Source: an uncultured Mucispirillum sp. (GTDB lineage: Bacteria; Chrysiogenota; Deferribacteres; Deferribacterales; Mucispirillaceae). From it: a DNA stretch of 5,629 bases. A program made the translations under genes and the position numbers. Below the pieces are notes generated by a model. The model was not told the origin of the DNA and did no database searches. It saw nothing but the letters and a program-made list of their open reading frames with translations. The DNA lies in contig CAMEOC010000088.1 of the NCBI GenBank assembly GCA_945929285.1, positions 1-5,629 of the forward strand. Direction: 5' to 3'. Each line of letters starts with the position of its first letter. Position 1 is the stretch's first letter. This document shows positions 1 to 5,163 of the stretch, piece by piece.

Positions 1-135
1 ATTGCAATCTTCTGGATTTTCTTTATCCGAAAAATCAACACATCGATAAAGATTCATGGGGGCTTCAAAATTAGAAACCATATAGTTGAAATACCAATCA
101 ATTAGCTTATAATCTGTATATAATACAATAAACAT
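1..135 (-). CDS. Hypothetical protein, N-terminal fragment cut by window edge
   Basis: An open frame on the minus strand starts with ATG at 135 and runs without a stop for 45 codons to base 1, so the gene continues outside the window. I do not recognise the product. The visible part begins MFIVLYTDYKLIDWYF, is rich in aromatic and acidic residues, has two cysteines, and shows no signal peptide or membrane segment. Codons end mostly in T or A, as in the real genes of this window, which supports coding. No strong ribosome binding site precedes the ATG (only an AAAAGAA stretch further upstream), and the frame stays open upstream, so the start is uncertain. It is divergent from the flavoprotein gene, with about 61 bases between the two starts. 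The opposite strand also has a short open frame from base 1 to about 104, but it lacks a start inside the window and looks less protein-like. Confidence 0.45.
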   Translation of the reverse strand, partial: MFIVLYTDYKLIDWYFNYMVSNFEAPMNLYRCVDFSDKENPEDCN

Positions 136-196
136 TTTACTAATACATTCTTTTATGATAATATCTTGAAAAATATAATATACAGGTGAGTAACAT

Positions 197-733
197 ATGT
201 CAAAAAATGTGCTTATAATTTCAAGCAGCCCAAGAAAGCATGGTAATACTGAATTAATGTGCCAGAGTTTTGCAAAAGGTGCTTTAGAGAACGGGCATAA
301 GGTAGTAGAAGTATTTTTAAATGAAAAAAATATAAACTTTTGCCAAGGCTGTGCATTTTGTGAGAAAAACCCAGGTAAATGTAGCCAGCAGGACGATATG
401 TCTGATATTATAGCGGAACTTATAAAATGTGATGTTGTAGTATTTGCAAGCCCTGTTTATTTTTATTCATTAAGCGGCCAGATGAAAACTTTTATAGACA
501 GGCTTGTTTCATCATATAGGTTGATTACAAATAAAGAAGTATATTATATTTTTGCAGCAGGGGATAAAAACCCAAATTTTAAAATAATAGAGCTTTGCAT
601 GCGTGGGCTTGTAAGTTGTATGGCAGGCTCAAAAGTAATGGGTATGATTCAGGCTGGGGGTGTTCGCCAAAAAGGTGAAGTAAGTTACACAAAATATTTA
701 GAAGAAGCATACAATATGGGGCAGAATATTTAA
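197..733 (+). CDS. Flavodoxin-fold NAD(P)H-dependent oxidoreductase, probable iron-sulfur flavoprotein
   Basis: This 178-residue protein belongs to the NADPH-dependent FMN reductase / flavodoxin-like family, cytoplasmic enzymes that use FMN to move electrons from NAD(P)H or ferredoxin to small acceptors. Visible features are the first beta strand and phosphate-binding loop (residues 4-19, with SSSPRKHGNTE) and the second flavin loop around ASPVYFYSLSGQMKTFIDR (84-102). Between them lie Cys49, Cys52, Cys55 and Cys62, spaced C-x2-C-x2-C-x6-C. That spacing fits the compact [4Fe-4S] motif of archaeal-type iron-sulfur flavoproteins (C-x2-C-x2-C-x4-7-C). No signal peptide or membrane segment is seen, and the length is normal for the family. 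The start is supported by AGGTGAG at 184-190, seven to eight bases before ATG. It is a single gene, divergent from the fragment at 1-135 and convergent with lepB. The family is secure; the substrate and the presence of the cluster are inference. Confidence 0.9.
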   Translation: MSKNVLIISSSPRKHGNTELMCQSFAKGALENGHKVVEVFLNEKNINFCQGCAFCEKNPGKCSQQDDMSDIIAELIKCDVVVFASPVYFYSLSGQMKTFIDRLVSSYRLITNKEVYYIFAAGDKNPNFKIIELCMRGLVSCMAGSKVMGMIQAGGVRQKGEVSYTKYLEEAYNMGQNI

Positions 734-743
734 ACCCTGCCCC
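718..743. terminator. GC-rich hairpin between convergent genes, possible bidirectional terminator
   Basis: GGGGCAG at 718-724 pairs perfectly with CTGCCCC at 737-743 around a 12-base loop. The left arm lies in the last codons of the flavoprotein gene, and its TAA stop (731-733) sits in the loop. On the plus strand the hairpin is followed by a T-and-A-rich run (744-760) rather than a pure T tract. On the minus strand it begins eight bases after the lepB stop. The position between two convergent genes supports a shared terminator, but the missing clean U tract lowers confidence for either direction. Confidence 0.5.
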
Positions 744-751
744 TTAAATTA

Positions 752-1336
752 TTAATTTATCAAATTAAAAAGCCTTGAAAACCTTGGGCCATTTTCACCC
801 CATGACCAGTATATAATAAATGCTTTTCCCACAATGGCATCTTTCCTAACATAGCCCCAAAAGCGGCTGTCCTCGCTGTTATCTCTATTATCACCCATCA
901 TAAAATAAAAGCCTTCTGGCACTGTAAATTTTGGCATATTATCTGCCTTATCAAAACTAAAGTTATCTCTATATTTTACATAGTCAGGTTCTAGTTTTTC
1001 GCCATTTCTATATACTATTTTATCTTTAATCTCAATAACATCACCCGGCACACCAATAACCCTTTTAATATAATCTAACTTTGGGTTAAGTGGGTATTCA
1101 AAAACAACTATATCATCATGCTTTGGTTCAGAAAATTTATAAGATAATTTATTTACAAGTATAAAATCACCAATTTGCAGAGTTTCAAGCATTGAGCCAG
1201 AAGGGATAGTATAAACCCCAAGGAAAAAAGTGCGTATAAATATAGCTATAACAAATGCAACAATAATGCTGTCAACTATTTCTTTAGATGCACTTTTTGG
1301 CATATCTGCTTTTGTATCATTATTATTTTTACTCAT
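752..1336 (-). CDS. lepB: Signal peptidase I
   Basis: Signal peptidase I (S26 family) is the membrane serine protease that removes signal peptides from exported proteins, with its catalytic domain on the outer face of the inner membrane. The 194-residue protein has a polar, positively charged N-terminus, one membrane segment at about 21-41, and then the nucleophile motif IPSGSM with catalytic Ser48. The general-base lysine is Lys91 in YIKRVIGVPGD, and the conserved box GDNRDNSEDSR lies at 148-158. All catalytic motifs are intact. A single membrane anchor and this length are typical of the short form; the E. coli enzyme is longer. The ATG touches the lepA stop codon with no spacer, and its ribosome binding site AGGAGA (1347-1352) lies inside the end of lepA. 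The two are therefore co-transcribed and probably translationally coupled. Confidence 0.97.
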   Translation of the reverse strand: MSKNNNDTKADMPKSASKEIVDSIIVAFVIAIFIRTFFLGVYTIPSGSMLETLQIGDFILVNKLSYKFSEPKHDDIVVFEYPLNPKLDYIKRVIGVPGDVIEIKDKIVYRNGEKLEPDYVKYRDNFSFDKADNMPKFTVPEGFYFMMGDNRDNSEDSRFWGYVRKDAIVGKAFIIYWSWGENGPRFSRLFNLIN

Positions 1337-3142
1337 TTACTTATCTTCTCCTATTTTTAAAACAGCTAAAAAGGCTTCCTGCGGCAGTTCCACAGAGCCT
1401 ATCTGCTTCATGCGTTTTTTACCTTCTTTTTGTTTTTCAAGCAGTTTTCGTTTACGGCTAATATCGCCACCGTAACATTTTGCAATAACATCTTTTCTAA
1501 AAGCTTTAACTGTGCTTCTTGCAATTACTTTATTACCAATAGCTGCTTGAATAGCCACTTCAAACATCTGCCTAGGTATAACTTCTTTCATTTTTTCAAC
1601 TAATTCTCTACCCTTATATTCTGCCTGGTCTCTATGGACTATGATAGATAAAGCATCAACTGGTTCTTTATTAATTAAAATATCAAGTTTTACAAGCTTG
1701 CTTTCCCTGTATTCTGCAAATTCATAATCAAAGGAAGCATACCCTCTAGAGCATGATTTTAATTTATCATAAAAATCCATAACTACTTCCATTAATGGCA
1801 GCATATATTCCAATATTACACGAGATTGTGATAAAAATTTCATATTTGTCTGCCAGCCCCTTCTCTGCTGTAAAAGCTGAATAACAGGGCCCACATATTC
1901 AGAAGGTAATATTAATGTGGCAGCAATAAATGGTTCTTCTATTTTTATATAATTATTTGGGTCTGGCAAATCTGCAGGGTTATCCACTTCCACACATGTG
2001 CCGTCTGTTTTATATATTTTATATATAACAGTAGGTGCTGTGGATATTAAATTTAAGTTAAATTCCCTTTCAAGCCTTTCCTGCACAATCTCCATATGTA
2101 AAAGCCCTAAAAAGCCGCACCTAAAACCAAACCCTAAAGCCACAGAGCTTTCCGGTTCAAATGTAATGGCACTGTCATTTAATATTAATTTTTCAATGGC
2201 ATCTCTTAAATCCTGGTATTGGTTTGGGTCTATTGGGTAAAGGCCGCAAAATACCACAGGTTTTACATTTTTAAACCCAGGAAATGGGTCTTGTGTAGGG
2301 TTTTTAGCATGGGTTACAGTATCCCCAATTTTTACTTCATGGACATCTTTAATGCTGGCAGAAATAAAGCCCACTTCCCCAGGCCCTAAACTTTCCACAT
2401 GGGTGGCCTGCGGTAGAAATTTACCTATTTCTATAATCTCATATTCTTTACCAGTTGCCATAAACTGCACTTTATCGCCTTTTTTTATAACACCATCCAT
2501 TACTCTTATTAATACTATAATACCCCTGTAAGCATCATACCAGGAATCAAATATCATAGCTTTAAGGCTTTTATTTTCATCACCCTGTGGGGCAGGCACT
2601 TTTTGCACAATAGCTTCTAATATTTCTTTTGTGCCAATATTTTCTTTTGCACTGGCAGGTATAGCCTGGCTGGCATCAATACCTATGGAATCTTCAATTT
2701 CTGCTTTTACCCTTTCCACATCAGCAGAAGGCAGGTCTATTTTATTAATAACAGGAATAAGCTCTAAATTTTGGTCTACTGCCATAAAAGTATTTGCAAT
2801 AGTTTGAGCTTCCACCCCCTGGGAAGCATCCACCACCACCAAAGCACCTTCGCATGCTGCAAGGCTTCTTGAAACTTCATAGGTAAAATCCACATGCCCT
2901 GGGGTATCAATTAAGTTTATAATATAATCGTTTCCATCATCTGCTGTATAGTTTAGGCATACAGTTTGGGCTTTAATGGTAATACCACGCTCCCTTTCTA
3001 TATCCATAGAATCCAGCACTTGAGCTTTCATTTTTCTTTTATCTATTGCACCGGTATATTCTATTAACCTATCTGCAATGGTAGATTTACCATGGTCAAT
3101 ATGGGCAATAATACTAAAATTACGAATAAATTTAGTTGACAT
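1337..3142 (-). CDS. lepA: Translation elongation factor 4 (LepA GTPase)
   Basis: LepA/EF4 is a ribosome-associated GTPase resembling EF-G, linked to ribosome back-translocation, stress and 30S biogenesis. The 601 residues are full length for the family. GTPase motifs are intact: AHIDHGKST (13-21), the switch I region ERGITIKAQ (51-59), DTPGH (79-83), NKID (133-136) and SAK (164-166). A beta-barrel domain follows at about 190-280, then the EF-G-like domain with [14 protein letters not shown] (338-351). The C-terminal domain specific to LepA ends in a basic stretch with [21 protein letters not shown] (556-576), which contacts tRNA in known structures. AAGGA (3149-3153) sits six bases before ATG and supports this start. 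lepB follows immediately, the common lepA-lepB order. The upstream region holds a candidate promoter and one copy of the repeat flanking the restriction cassette. All seven Asp codons before a C-initial codon are GAC, unlike Asp elsewhere in the gene. Confidence 0.98.
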   Translation of the reverse strand: MSTKFIRNFSIIAHIDHGKSTIADRLIEYTGAIDKRKMKAQVLDSMDIERERGITIKAQTVCLNYTADDGNDYIINLIDTPGHVDFTYEVSRSLAACEGALVVVDASQGVEAQTIANTFMAVDQNLELIPVINKIDLPSADVERVKAEIEDSIGIDASQAIPASAKENIGTKEILEAIVQKVPAPQGDENKSLKAMIFDSWYDAYRGIIVLIRVMDGVIKKGDKVQFMATGKEYEIIEIGKFLPQATHVESLGPGEVGFISASIKDVHEVKIGDTVTHAKNPTQDPFPGFKNVKPVVFCGLYPIDPNQYQDLRDAIEKLILNDSAITFEPESSVALGFGFRCGFLGLLHMEIVQERLEREFNLNLISTAPTVIYKIYKTDGTCVEVDNPADLPDPNNYIKIEEPFIAATLILPSEYVGPVIQLLQQRRGWQTNMKFLSQSRVILEYMLPLMEVVMDFYDKLKSCSRGYASFDYEFAEYRESKLVKLDILINKEPVDALSIIVHRDQAEYKGRELVEKMKEVIPRQMFEVAIQAAIGNKVIARSTVKAFRKDVIAKCYGGDISRKRKLLEKQKEGKKRMKQIGSVELPQEAFLAVLKIGEDK

Positions 3143-3163
3143 TACTTATCCTTAAATAAAATT

Positions 3164-3192
3164 ATTATAATTACATAGGTTTTAGCAGAAAA
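3164..3192 (-). promoter_or_regulatory. Candidate promoter of lepA-lepB
   Basis: On the minus strand a perfect TATAAT occupies 3169-3164, about 22 bases before the lepA ATG. Seventeen bases upstream is TTTTCT (3192-3187), only three of six matches to the -35 consensus. The predicted transcript would start near 3157 and still include the AAGGA ribosome binding site. The spacer contains AAAACCTATGT, a motif that recurs nearby. In such AT-rich DNA a TATAAT can occur by chance, so this is a candidate only. Confidence 0.4.
3173..3187. repeat. Partial extra copy of the flanking repeat motif
   Basis: ACATAGGTTT (3173-3182) followed by overlapping TTTTAGCA (3180-3187) reuses both ends of the 26-bp repeat at 3199-3224, in reversed order. 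The ACATAGGTTT word therefore occurs at 3173, 3213 and 5052, and TTTTAGCA at 3180, 3199 and 5038. A related TTACATAGTTTA lies at 5007-5018, at nearly the same distance from the right-hand repeat, so the duplicated unit may originally have been about 55 bases long and since decayed. Confidence 0.55.
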
Positions 3193-3198
3193 TATGCT

Positions 3199-3224
3199 TT
3201 TTAGCAATAAAAACATAGGTTTAT
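3199..3224. repeat. Left 26-bp direct repeat flanking the restriction-modification cassette
   Basis: This 26-base stretch (starts TTTTAGCAATAAAAACATAG) is identical and in the same orientation to 5038-5063, 1,839 bases away; the bases just outside each copy differ. It lies 29 bases after the restriction gene stop and 57 bases upstream of the lepA start. Such repeats are expected if the cassette inserted with duplication of a short target, or if a copied promoter region now drives both units. No transposase is present. Confidence 0.85.
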
Positions 3225-3252
3225 TACTACAATTTGGCAAAAATGTAGAAAT

Positions 3253-4095
3253 CTATTTTATAATTTTTTGAAGAACATTATTTTTTAAATCATTTAAATT
3301 ATAAATATGCTGCATACTATTAAATGTTTCTCTTAAGGTATTTTTTGCATTTTTCCAGCCTGCACCATCAGTTATCCATATAAATGTAAAATTTTTAATA
3401 TTTTTTATTTCAGAAGCGATTTCTTTATAACTTCTTGCTGTTTCATTAAGTTTTGAACCACTACTATTATAGAAATTGACTTCTACTGCATAAATTTTAC
3501 TATTATTTAAAATTACAAAATCAAATCTTTTTTCTGCATTGGTTATTATTTGCGATAAGTCTATATTAAAATTATCATTAATATATGTAGTATTTATTTG
3601 GCTATAATATTTAAGATTTGCTTTTTTAATATAGCTTTCTACAAGGTTTTCCATTACTTTGCCAGTTCTATTTTTTCTGGCATTTGAATCCAGCCCAACT
3701 TCTACACCTGTGATATAATCTAATAAAGAATTAATTTTAGCCTCTTTTAGCAAGTTAAAAAGACCTGTTTTGTTCATAAATTTAATATAATTATCTATAT
3801 TACTTTCATCATAAATTTGAAAGTTAATTTTATTTTCTCCGTTATTATCGTTAAATATTAGTTCCGCCTGTCTAATTGCAAGTAATATAGGAATACATTT
3901 TAGAGTTTCAGGATATTTGTGTATAAGGCTTCTAAAATCATCTTCTATATTTGAACTGCCTATTAGCGAATTAAGAATATTTAACTCAATTTTAATTTTA
4001 TCGATATTAGAATATACCTTATCAAAGTCTATAAAAAAATTATAAGTATAAATACTGTCTGTAAATGTAGTAAACCATTGTTCAAAATCTCTCAT
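3253..4095 (-). CDS. dpnB: Type II restriction endonuclease, DpnII/MboI family (GATC)
   Basis: This 280-residue cytoplasmic enzyme belongs to the DpnII family, whose characterised members cut unmethylated GATC. The length matches DpnII (about 288). Family signatures are all present: SLIGSSNIEDDF (43-54), DYITGVEVGLDSNARKNRTG (126-145), KRFDFVI (189-195), AVEVNFYNSSGSKLNETARSY (203-223) and FIWITDGAGWKNAKNTLRETF (238-258). Asp192 and Glu205 are the likely metal-binding residues of a PD-(D/E)XK-type site; the position of the usual final lysine is Asn207, as in the EVNFY motif I know from this family. Nothing suggests decay. The gene starts eight bases after the methylase stop, and its ribosome binding site overlaps that stop, so methylase is translated first. 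G+C is low compared with lepA. Gene and symbol assignment rest on motif recall, not a search; the GATC specificity is inferred from the family and the lack of GATC in this window. Confidence 0.93.
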   Translation of the reverse strand: MRDFEQWFTTFTDSIYTYNFFIDFDKVYSNIDKIKIELNILNSLIGSSNIEDDFRSLIHKYPETLKCIPILLAIRQAELIFNDNNGENKINFQIYDESNIDNYIKFMNKTGLFNLLKEAKINSLLDYITGVEVGLDSNARKNRTGKVMENLVESYIKKANLKYYSQINTTYINDNFNIDLSQIITNAEKRFDFVILNNSKIYAVEVNFYNSSGSKLNETARSYKEIASEIKNIKNFTFIWITDGAGWKNAKNTLRETFNSMQHIYNLNDLKNNVLQKIIK

Positions 4096-4099
4096 ATAT

Positions 4100-4105
4100 T
4101 CCTCT
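4100..4105 (-). promoter_or_regulatory. Ribosome binding site of the endonuclease gene, overlapping the methylase stop
   Basis: On the minus strand AGAGGA (4105-4100) precedes the endonuclease ATG by four bases. Its first two bases are part of the methylase TAG stop (4106-4104). This arrangement suggests that a ribosome finishing the methylase could re-initiate on the endonuclease, linking nuclease output to prior methylase translation. Confidence 0.65.
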
Positions 4106-4988
4106 AATAATTACTAATCAGCAACTCATTAATTTTTCCTCTTTTTAGTGGGTTGCTGTTAATAGCCCTTGTTGCTTCAATTCGTATAATTTTTTTGGAA
4201 CTGTAAAGCTCATCAAAAAATACATCATTTTCTGATGTATTTTTAGGGTCTGAATTACTTGCAAGAACATAAGCACCTTTTTTATCTGCTTCATTAATAA
4301 ATGATGAAAGGCGAACTTGTTCATTATCATCAAATATATAATTAGAGTAATTTGTAAATGATGATGTTTTTGTTAAAGGTCTATATGGTGGGTCAATATA
4401 TATAAAAGTATTGCTGTCAATATAATTATAAGTAGTGGCAAAATCACCGCACAATATTTCAATATTTTGCAATAGTTTTGATACATTTAATAAATTCTCT
4501 TCATCATAAATTGCAGGGTCTTTATATTTACCTGCTGGCACATTAAATTGATTATTTCTATTTACCCTGTAAAGTCCATTAAAACATGTTTTATTTAAAA
4601 AAATAAAAAGAGCTGCTTTTTCTAGATTTATACAATTGTTTAATACTATACTATTATATTTATCCCTAATGTTATAATAAAATAAATCTCTTTCTTCTGT
4701 TGATAATTTTTTATAGTAGGAAGTAATTTTTGAAAGATATTCTAAAAGACTATGTATATCTTGTTGTATTGCTTTGTATGTATTTATTAATTCTTTATTT
4801 ATATCATTAATAATATATTTATTTAATTTATAACTGGATATTATATCAAAAAAAACAGCACCACCACCTATAAAAGGTTCTATATATTTAGTTATTTGAT
4901 TACCTAATCCTTGTGGATACAGTGGTCTAATTTTATTGAGAAGTTGCCCCTTGCCACCTGCCCATTTTAAAAATGGTTTTATAAGCAT
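4104..4988 (-). CDS. dpnM: Dam-type DNA adenine N6-methyltransferase (DpnM-like, GATC)
   Basis: The enzyme transfers methyl from S-adenosylmethionine to adenine, presumably in GATC, protecting host DNA from the adjacent nuclease. The 294 residues show the D12 (alpha) class order: KPFLKWAGGKGQLL (4-17) and EPFIGGGAVFF (37-47) for cofactor binding, then the recognition region with NKTCFNGLYRVN (132-143) and FNVPAGKYKDP (148-158), and catalytic DPPY (199-202). The conserved C-terminal block from R274 to the end (RAINSNPLKRGK) is complete. Length agrees with DpnM and E. coli Dam. The start has GGGGG (4993-4997) four bases upstream. It is the first gene of a two-gene unit with the endonuclease; the second methylase found in the pneumococcal DpnII system is absent here. 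It could also serve as an epigenetic methylase, but the paired nuclease makes protection the main role. All three Asp codons preceding Pro are GAC, avoiding GATC. Confidence 0.96.
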   Translation of the reverse strand: MLIKPFLKWAGGKGQLLNKIRPLYPQGLGNQITKYIEPFIGGGAVFFDIISSYKLNKYIINDINKELINTYKAIQQDIHSLLEYLSKITSYYKKLSTEERDLFYYNIRDKYNSIVLNNCINLEKAALFIFLNKTCFNGLYRVNRNNQFNVPAGKYKDPAIYDEENLLNVSKLLQNIEILCGDFATTYNYIDSNTFIYIDPPYRPLTKTSSFTNYSNYIFDDNEQVRLSSFINEADKKGAYVLASNSDPKNTSENDVFFDELYSSKKIIRIEATRAINSNPLKRGKINELLISNY

Positions 4989-5031
4989 CTTGCCCCCATA
5001 TACTTATTACATAGTTTATGTTACTTGATAT

Positions 5032-5037
5032 ATTATA
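5032..5037 (-). promoter_or_regulatory. Candidate -10 element of the methylase-endonuclease operon
   Basis: A perfect TATAAT on the minus strand (5037-5032) lies directly next to the right 26-bp repeat and about 44 bases before the methylase ATG. No good -35 hexamer is visible at 16-18 bases; the expected place falls inside the repeat and reads AACCTA or similar. The repeat could therefore supply the upstream part of the promoter or bind a regulator. Support is weak in DNA this AT-rich. Confidence 0.3.
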
Positions 5038-5063
5038 TTTTAGCAATAAAAACATAGGTTTAT
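5038..5063. repeat. Right 26-bp direct repeat flanking the restriction-modification cassette
   Basis: Identical and same orientation as 3199-3224. It lies 49 bases upstream of the methylase start and about 55 bases beyond the cpoB terminator in the direction of transcription. Between it and the terminator (5064-5118) there is only AT-rich sequence with no recognisable gene. Confidence 0.85.
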
Positions 5064-5118
5064 ACAAAATTATATACATAATATAGTATAATTTTTATAT
5101 ATTTTTAAAATTAGGCAG

Positions 5119-5150
5119 TAAAAAAGCCCCTAATTTGTGGTTAGAGGCTT
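5119..5150 (-). terminator. Intrinsic terminator of cpoB
   Basis: On the minus strand AAGCCTCTAA (5150-5141) pairs with TTAGGGGCTT (5133-5124) around a seven-base loop. The stem has ten pairs, one of them a T-G wobble, and is followed by a run of T (5125-5120). It begins 13 bases after the cpoB stop. The shape is a classic rho-independent terminator and should isolate the restriction cassette and lepA from cpoB transcription. Confidence 0.88.
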
Positions 5151-5163
5151 ATATATAAATAGG

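Larger units (their letters stand above)
3199..5063. other. DpnII-type restriction-modification cassette bounded by direct repeats
   Basis: The segment contains only the adenine methylase and restriction endonuclease genes plus the two 26-bp repeats at its ends. Sampled lines inside it have roughly 17-28% G+C, against about 28-47% in sampled lines of lepA next door. It interrupts what would otherwise be cpoB, its terminator, and then lepA-lepB on the same strand. There is no integrase, transposase or terminal inverted repeat. This fits the insertion with target duplication described for type II systems in other bacteria, but the event itself is inferred. Confidence 0.6.

Noticed and set aside
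174..179. TATAAT upstream of the flavoprotein gene
   Set aside because: It is only five bases before the ribosome binding site, so transcription from it would start inside that site, and no -35 hexamer is present.
1230..1475. Plus-strand open frame of 81 codons
   Set aside because: It lies wholly antisense to the lepB start and lepA end, both secure genes, and the translation is low-complexity and serine/phenylalanine rich.
1998..2240. Plus-strand open frame of 80 codons
   Set aside because: Antisense shadow inside lepA with no ribosome binding site or recognisable motif.
3227..3248. Imperfect hairpin CTACA...TGTAG just after the endonuclease stop
   Set aside because: Only five pairs plus three beyond a mismatch, with no T run after it on the minus strand. 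It is too weak to call a terminator, so read-through from the restriction operon into lepA remains possible.
4145..4333. Second minus-strand open frame of 62 codons inside the methylase
   Set aside because: It is an out-of-frame shadow of the methylase C-terminal region, which is intact and conserved in its own frame; there is no sign of a frameshift.
3199..5063. Transposon or CRISPR interpretation of the direct repeats
   Set aside because: There are only two full copies with two known genes between them, no terminal inverted repeats, no transposase and no regular spacers.
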